From Gammaproteobacteria bacterium (GTDB lineage Bacteria > Pseudomonadota > Gammaproteobacteria > Steroidobacterales > Woeseiaceae), in NCBI GenBank assembly GCA_029881015.1, contig JAOUNK010000028.1, positions 1 to 17,014 of the forward strand: a stretch of 17,014 bases of DNA. Reading direction: 5' to 3'. Shown one piece after another: positions 14,664 to 17,014 of the stretch. Made by a program: the position numbers and the translations under genes. Every line of letters starts with the position of its first letter. Position 1 is the stretch's first letter. The notes below the pieces were generated by a model. The model searched no databases. It saw only the letters and a list, made by a program, of their open reading frames with translations, and was not told the origin of the DNA.

Positions 14664-15659
14664 ATGACTCAGGCGATCACGTTACGAGACGTTCAGGCGA
14701 CGGCACGCCTGATTCAATCCTATATTCGCCGCACGCCGGTCGCCGACTGGGTCGGCCTTCAGCTCATGAAGGTCTTGCCGGAGGGAACGACGGTCGTCGC
14801 GAAATTGGAAATCTTCCAGCACTCCGGAACGTTCAAGGCGCGCGGTGCATTGTCAAACATCCTGCGATTGACCGATAGGCAAAAAGCGAACGGTATAACG
14901 GCTATGAGCGCAGGCAATCACGCCGTTGCAGTGGCTTACGCTGCCGCTGCCGCCGGTGTCGATGCGAAGCTTGTCATGCAAAGCTCAGCCAATCCGGCAC
15001 GGATAGAGATGGCAAGATCTTTCGGCGCTCGATTGCTTATTGCCGAAGACGGGCCCACCGGTTTTGCCATGGCAGAAGAAATTGCGAAGAACGAGAATCG
15101 GGCGTTCATTCACCCTTTCGACGGCGCCGATACGGCGCGCGGAACAGCAACGCTCGGGCAGGAGTTCAATGAGCAGGTTGGCGACGTCGATGTGCTGATC
15201 ATCGCAATTGGTGGCGGCGCACTGGCCGGCGGCGTCTCTGCGGTCACAAAATTGCTGAATCCGAATTGCCACATAATCGGCGTGGAACCCTTTGGCGCGG
15301 ACAGCATGTATCGAAGCTTCAAGTCCGGCAAGGCTGAAACGATCGGTGTTCCCAAGACTATTGCGGACAGCCTTGGGCCGCCTATGACACTGCCCTATCC
15401 ATTCGAGCTGTGTCGTAACAACGTCGACGACATCGTTCGTGTGACGGACGAAGAACTCAAGGAGGCGATGCGTCTGATTTTCAATGACCTGAAATTGGCA
15501 GTCGAGCCGGCTTGCGCCGCGACGACAGCAGCATTGCTCAAGGTTGCATTATCGCACGCCGGCAAGCGTATCGGGATTGTGCTTTGCGGCTCAAACATCG
15601 ACTGGCAAACCTATCGGAGCTACGTGGACGACGCCAACGCAACGAGCGCATCGACCTGA
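14664..15659 (+). CDS. Threonine/serine dehydratase-like PLP enzyme (fold type II)
   Basis: A 331-residue fold-type-II PLP enzyme. It has Lys58 in SGTFKARGAL (the PLP Schiff-base lysine), SAGNHAVAVAYAAAA (82-96), the phosphate-binding loop IGGGALAGG (182-190) and the closing VLCGSNIDW. It would dehydrate and deaminate a beta-hydroxy-amino acid such as threonine, serine or 3-hydroxyaspartate to an oxo-acid and ammonia. Length fits catabolic enzymes and there is no regulatory ACT domain, which argues against the isoleucine-pathway IlvA. ATG 14664 follows the DUF2817 stop after 1 nt. Its 3' end overlaps the convergent threonine aldolase by 40 bp. EutB of hydroxyectoine breakdown and the BhcB dehydratase are relatives of this kind, named as analogies only. 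Confidence 0.9.
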   Translation: MTQAITLRDVQATARLIQSYIRRTPVADWVGLQLMKVLPEGTTVVAKLEIFQHSGTFKARGALSNILRLTDRQKANGITAMSAGNHAVAVAYAAAAAGVDAKLVMQSSANPARIEMARSFGARLLIAEDGPTGFAMAEEIAKNENRAFIHPFDGADTARGTATLGQEFNEQVGDVDVLIIAIGGGALAGGVSAVTKLLNPNCHIIGVEPFGADSMYRSFKSGKAETIGVPKTIADSLGPPMTLPYPFELCRNNVDDIVRVTDEELKEAMRLIFNDLKLAVEPACAATTAALLKVALSHAGKRIGIVLCGSNIDWQTYRSYVDDANATSAST

Positions 15660-16651
15660 TGCTCTGGCGTCGCCCAGGACGTAACAAAGCGGACGACGGA
15701 GAGATCGTTGTCGAGTTTCTTCCAGGCGTACAGTTCGAAACTTTGCTGCAGTCTTTCGATCACTCGATCCGGCAAAATTGCAAACACCATATTGCTCTCG
15801 GCCGAAACATATAGTCTGTAGTCTGCGGCACGAATGCCCTCGGCGAGCTTACGCGCCATGGCGCAAGCGTGCCGCGACAATTCAAAGAACAGGTCGTCTG
15901 AGAAGAGGCTCAGGAATTGAACACCGGCGAGTCGACTTTTCGCCAGGACGGCACCGCGCTGCCGCAAGATGGTTGCGAAGTCGCTCCGAAGGCCGGCATT
16001 CGAAATAACGATTGCTTCCGCTGCCAGGCCGCCGGCTTTCGTACCGCCGATCCAGAACACGTCCGTGAGTTCGGCGATATCGGTGAGACTCAAATCATCG
16101 GTAGATACGAGCGCTGCGCCCAGACGAGCACCATCGAGCCATAGCAGGAGGTCGTTAGACCGGCATGTCTCCGACAAGGTACGCAGTTCGGCCAGCGTGT
16201 ACACCGTACCGAATTCGGTGGCATTGGAAATGTAGACGCAGCGCGGCACTGTGCCGAATGGCGATTCGCGCAGGTGCTGCAACGCCGTATCCAGCGCATC
16301 CTCCGTCATCTTGCCATCTCGCGCCGGGACCTTGATTAGCTGTCGGCCGAGCGCATCGATTGCACCGGCTTCGCTGCTAACGATGTGGCCAATGTCAGTC
16401 GTAATTATCGATTCATGCGATCTAGTGATCGCTGCAGCGATGCAGATATTAGCGATCGTGCCGGAGGCCACGAAATGAATCGCCAAGTCGGGCTGACCGG
16501 ATTTTCGCAGCAACAGTTGACGTGCTTGCTCGGAATGCTCATCCAGACCGTACGGTTCCTGCTGACCCGTATTTGCTGCCATCAAAGCCTCAAGTATCCG
16601 CGGATGACAGCCTTCGCTGTAGTCGTCGACGAACCGGTACTTCTTCATCAT
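15620..16651 (-). CDS. L-threonine aldolase / beta-eliminating lyase family (fold type I)
   Basis: A 343-residue PLP enzyme. It has SGTIANI (63-69), HI-SSEAGA with the ring-stacking His89, DGARLGAA (173-180, PLP-binding Asp) and the Schiff-base Lys205 in IGGTKAGGL. The family cleaves beta-hydroxy-amino acids, for example threonine into glycine and acetaldehyde, or related substrates. ATG 16651 is chosen because it overlaps the stop of the upstream gene in an ATGA arrangement, with GGA 11 nt before it. It pairs with the mandelate racemase-like gene on the minus strand and converges on the plus-strand operon. The aldolase name is by family; hydroxy-amino acid substrate is unresolved. Confidence 0.9.
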   Translation of the reverse strand: MMKKYRFVDDYSEGCHPRILEALMAANTGQQEPYGLDEHSEQARQLLLRKSGQPDLAIHFVASGTIANICIAAAITRSHESIITTDIGHIVSSEAGAIDALGRQLIKVPARDGKMTEDALDTALQHLRESPFGTVPRCVYISNATEFGTVYTLAELRTLSETCRSNDLLLWLDGARLGAALVSTDDLSLTDIAELTDVFWIGGTKAGGLAAEAIVISNAGLRSDFATILRQRGAVLAKSRLAGVQFLSLFSDDLFFELSRHACAMARKLAEGIRAADYRLYVSAESNMVFAILPDRVIERLQQSFELYAWKKLDNDLSVVRFVTSWATPEHQVDALVALASST

Positions 16652-17014
16652 AAATTTTTTCCGCGGCCAGCTTGCCGACCATCTTCCCATCCGGCCGGTG
16701 GACGGGCGGCGCGAGAAGGAGGGTATTCAGCCACGGCTGATTCAACTACCTCGGCACCCCAACCGGGTCCGTCAGGAATTACGTAGTCGCCGTCCTCGAT
16801 CTTGCCGGGCCTGGTCACGAGCAAGTTCTTCCATGGCACATCGTCGACCTCCAACTCCATGGTCTGGACGTTTGGCACTGCCGCACAGAAGTGTGCGCTC
16901 ATGAGATTGCAGAGCGGGCCGGTAAAATTATGTGGCGCAGTATTAATCTCGTACGTTTCTGCCATCGCTGCGATACGCACCGCTTCCGCGAGTCCATTCC
17001 ACGGTATGTCAACG
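16648..17014 (-). CDS. Enolase superfamily enzyme (mandelate racemase / muconate lactonizing type), C-terminal part; 5' end outside window
   Basis: An open minus-strand frame enters from the window edge and stops with TGA at 16650-16648. Visible residues include VDIPWNGLAEAVRIAAMAE, then the conserved APHNFTGPL with the probable base His, NLMSAHFCAAVPN, and MELEVDDVPWK with the Glu typical of the barrel end, then EDGDYVIPDGPGWG. This is the C-terminal barrel end and capping segment of the MR/MLE family, whose members are dehydratases and racemases of hydroxy acids or amino acid derivatives. N-terminal capping domain and metal ligands lie outside the window, so function cannot be narrowed. It overlaps the aldolase start by 4 nt, indicating coupling. 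The C-terminal extension after GWG (about 30 residues, Pro/Arg-rich) is longer than usual. Confidence 0.88.
   Translation of the reverse strand, partial: VDIPWNGLAEAVRIAAMAETYEINTAPHNFTGPLCNLMSAHFCAAVPNVQTMELEVDDVPWKNLLVTRPGKIEDGDYVIPDGPGWGAEVVESAVAEYPPSRAARPPAGWEDGRQAGRGKNL

Noticed and set aside
14664..15659. Biosynthetic threonine deaminase (ilvA)
   Set aside because: No C-terminal regulatory ACT-type domain and the operon context is catabolic.
1..17014. CRISPR arrays, tRNA/rRNA genes, insertion sequences, phage or defence islands
   Set aside because: No regularly spaced repeats, tRNA-like cloverleaf, transposase or integrase motifs or terminal inverted repeats were seen on either strand.

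Overview
The window reads as a gene-dense chromosomal segment of a proteobacterium, probably a gammaproteobacterium. I infer this from the moderate-to-high GC, the ATGA/GTGA gene overlaps, and the mix of a PchR-like AraC regulator, Tat-exported flavoprotein, Gram-negative-type lipoprotein and diheme cytochrome c. It carries 14 protein genes, two of them cut by the window ends. I found no rRNA, tRNA, CRISPR array, insertion sequence or long repeat, and no gene-free stretch longer than about 200 bases.

Left module (1-7740). Four minus-strand genes run from an AraC-family regulator through an AcuI/YhdH-type acyl-CoA reductase and an acyl-CoA synthetase into a thiolase-fold protein that leaves the window. 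Divergent from the regulator are a GMC flavin alcohol oxidoreductase and an aldehyde dehydrogenase. Together they suggest oxidation of an alcohol to an aldehyde, then an acid, CoA activation, enoyl-CoA reduction and C-C cleavage. The substrate is unknown. The GMC gene has an apparent 2-nt deletion immediately after its FAD GxGxxG motif. The thiolase-like protein has Gly where the thiolase nucleophile Cys should be.

Middle (7737-10531). A Tat-exported, probably lipid-anchored BBE-type flavoprotein with both covalent-FAD residues (His and Cys) diverges from a small NTF2-like lipoprotein and a diheme cytochrome c. This looks like a cell-envelope redox unit.

Right module (9417-15659, plus strand). 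The lipoprotein and cytochrome head a tightly packed series: opine-dehydrogenase-like protein, 3-hydroxyacyl-CoA-dehydrogenase-like protein, branch-1 nitrilase, DUF2817 zinc hydrolase and threonine-dehydratase-like PLP enzyme. Gaps and overlaps of only a few bases indicate one operon. A fold-type-I threonine aldolase and an enolase-superfamily (mandelate racemase-like) enzyme converge on it from the right, and the 3' coding ends overlap by 40 bp. I know of no described pathway with this combination. It looks like dedicated catabolism of a nitrogen-containing compound (nitrile or amide, imine or secondary amine, and hydroxy-amino acid steps). This is the best candidate for an undescribed system in the window, but the pathway is inference.
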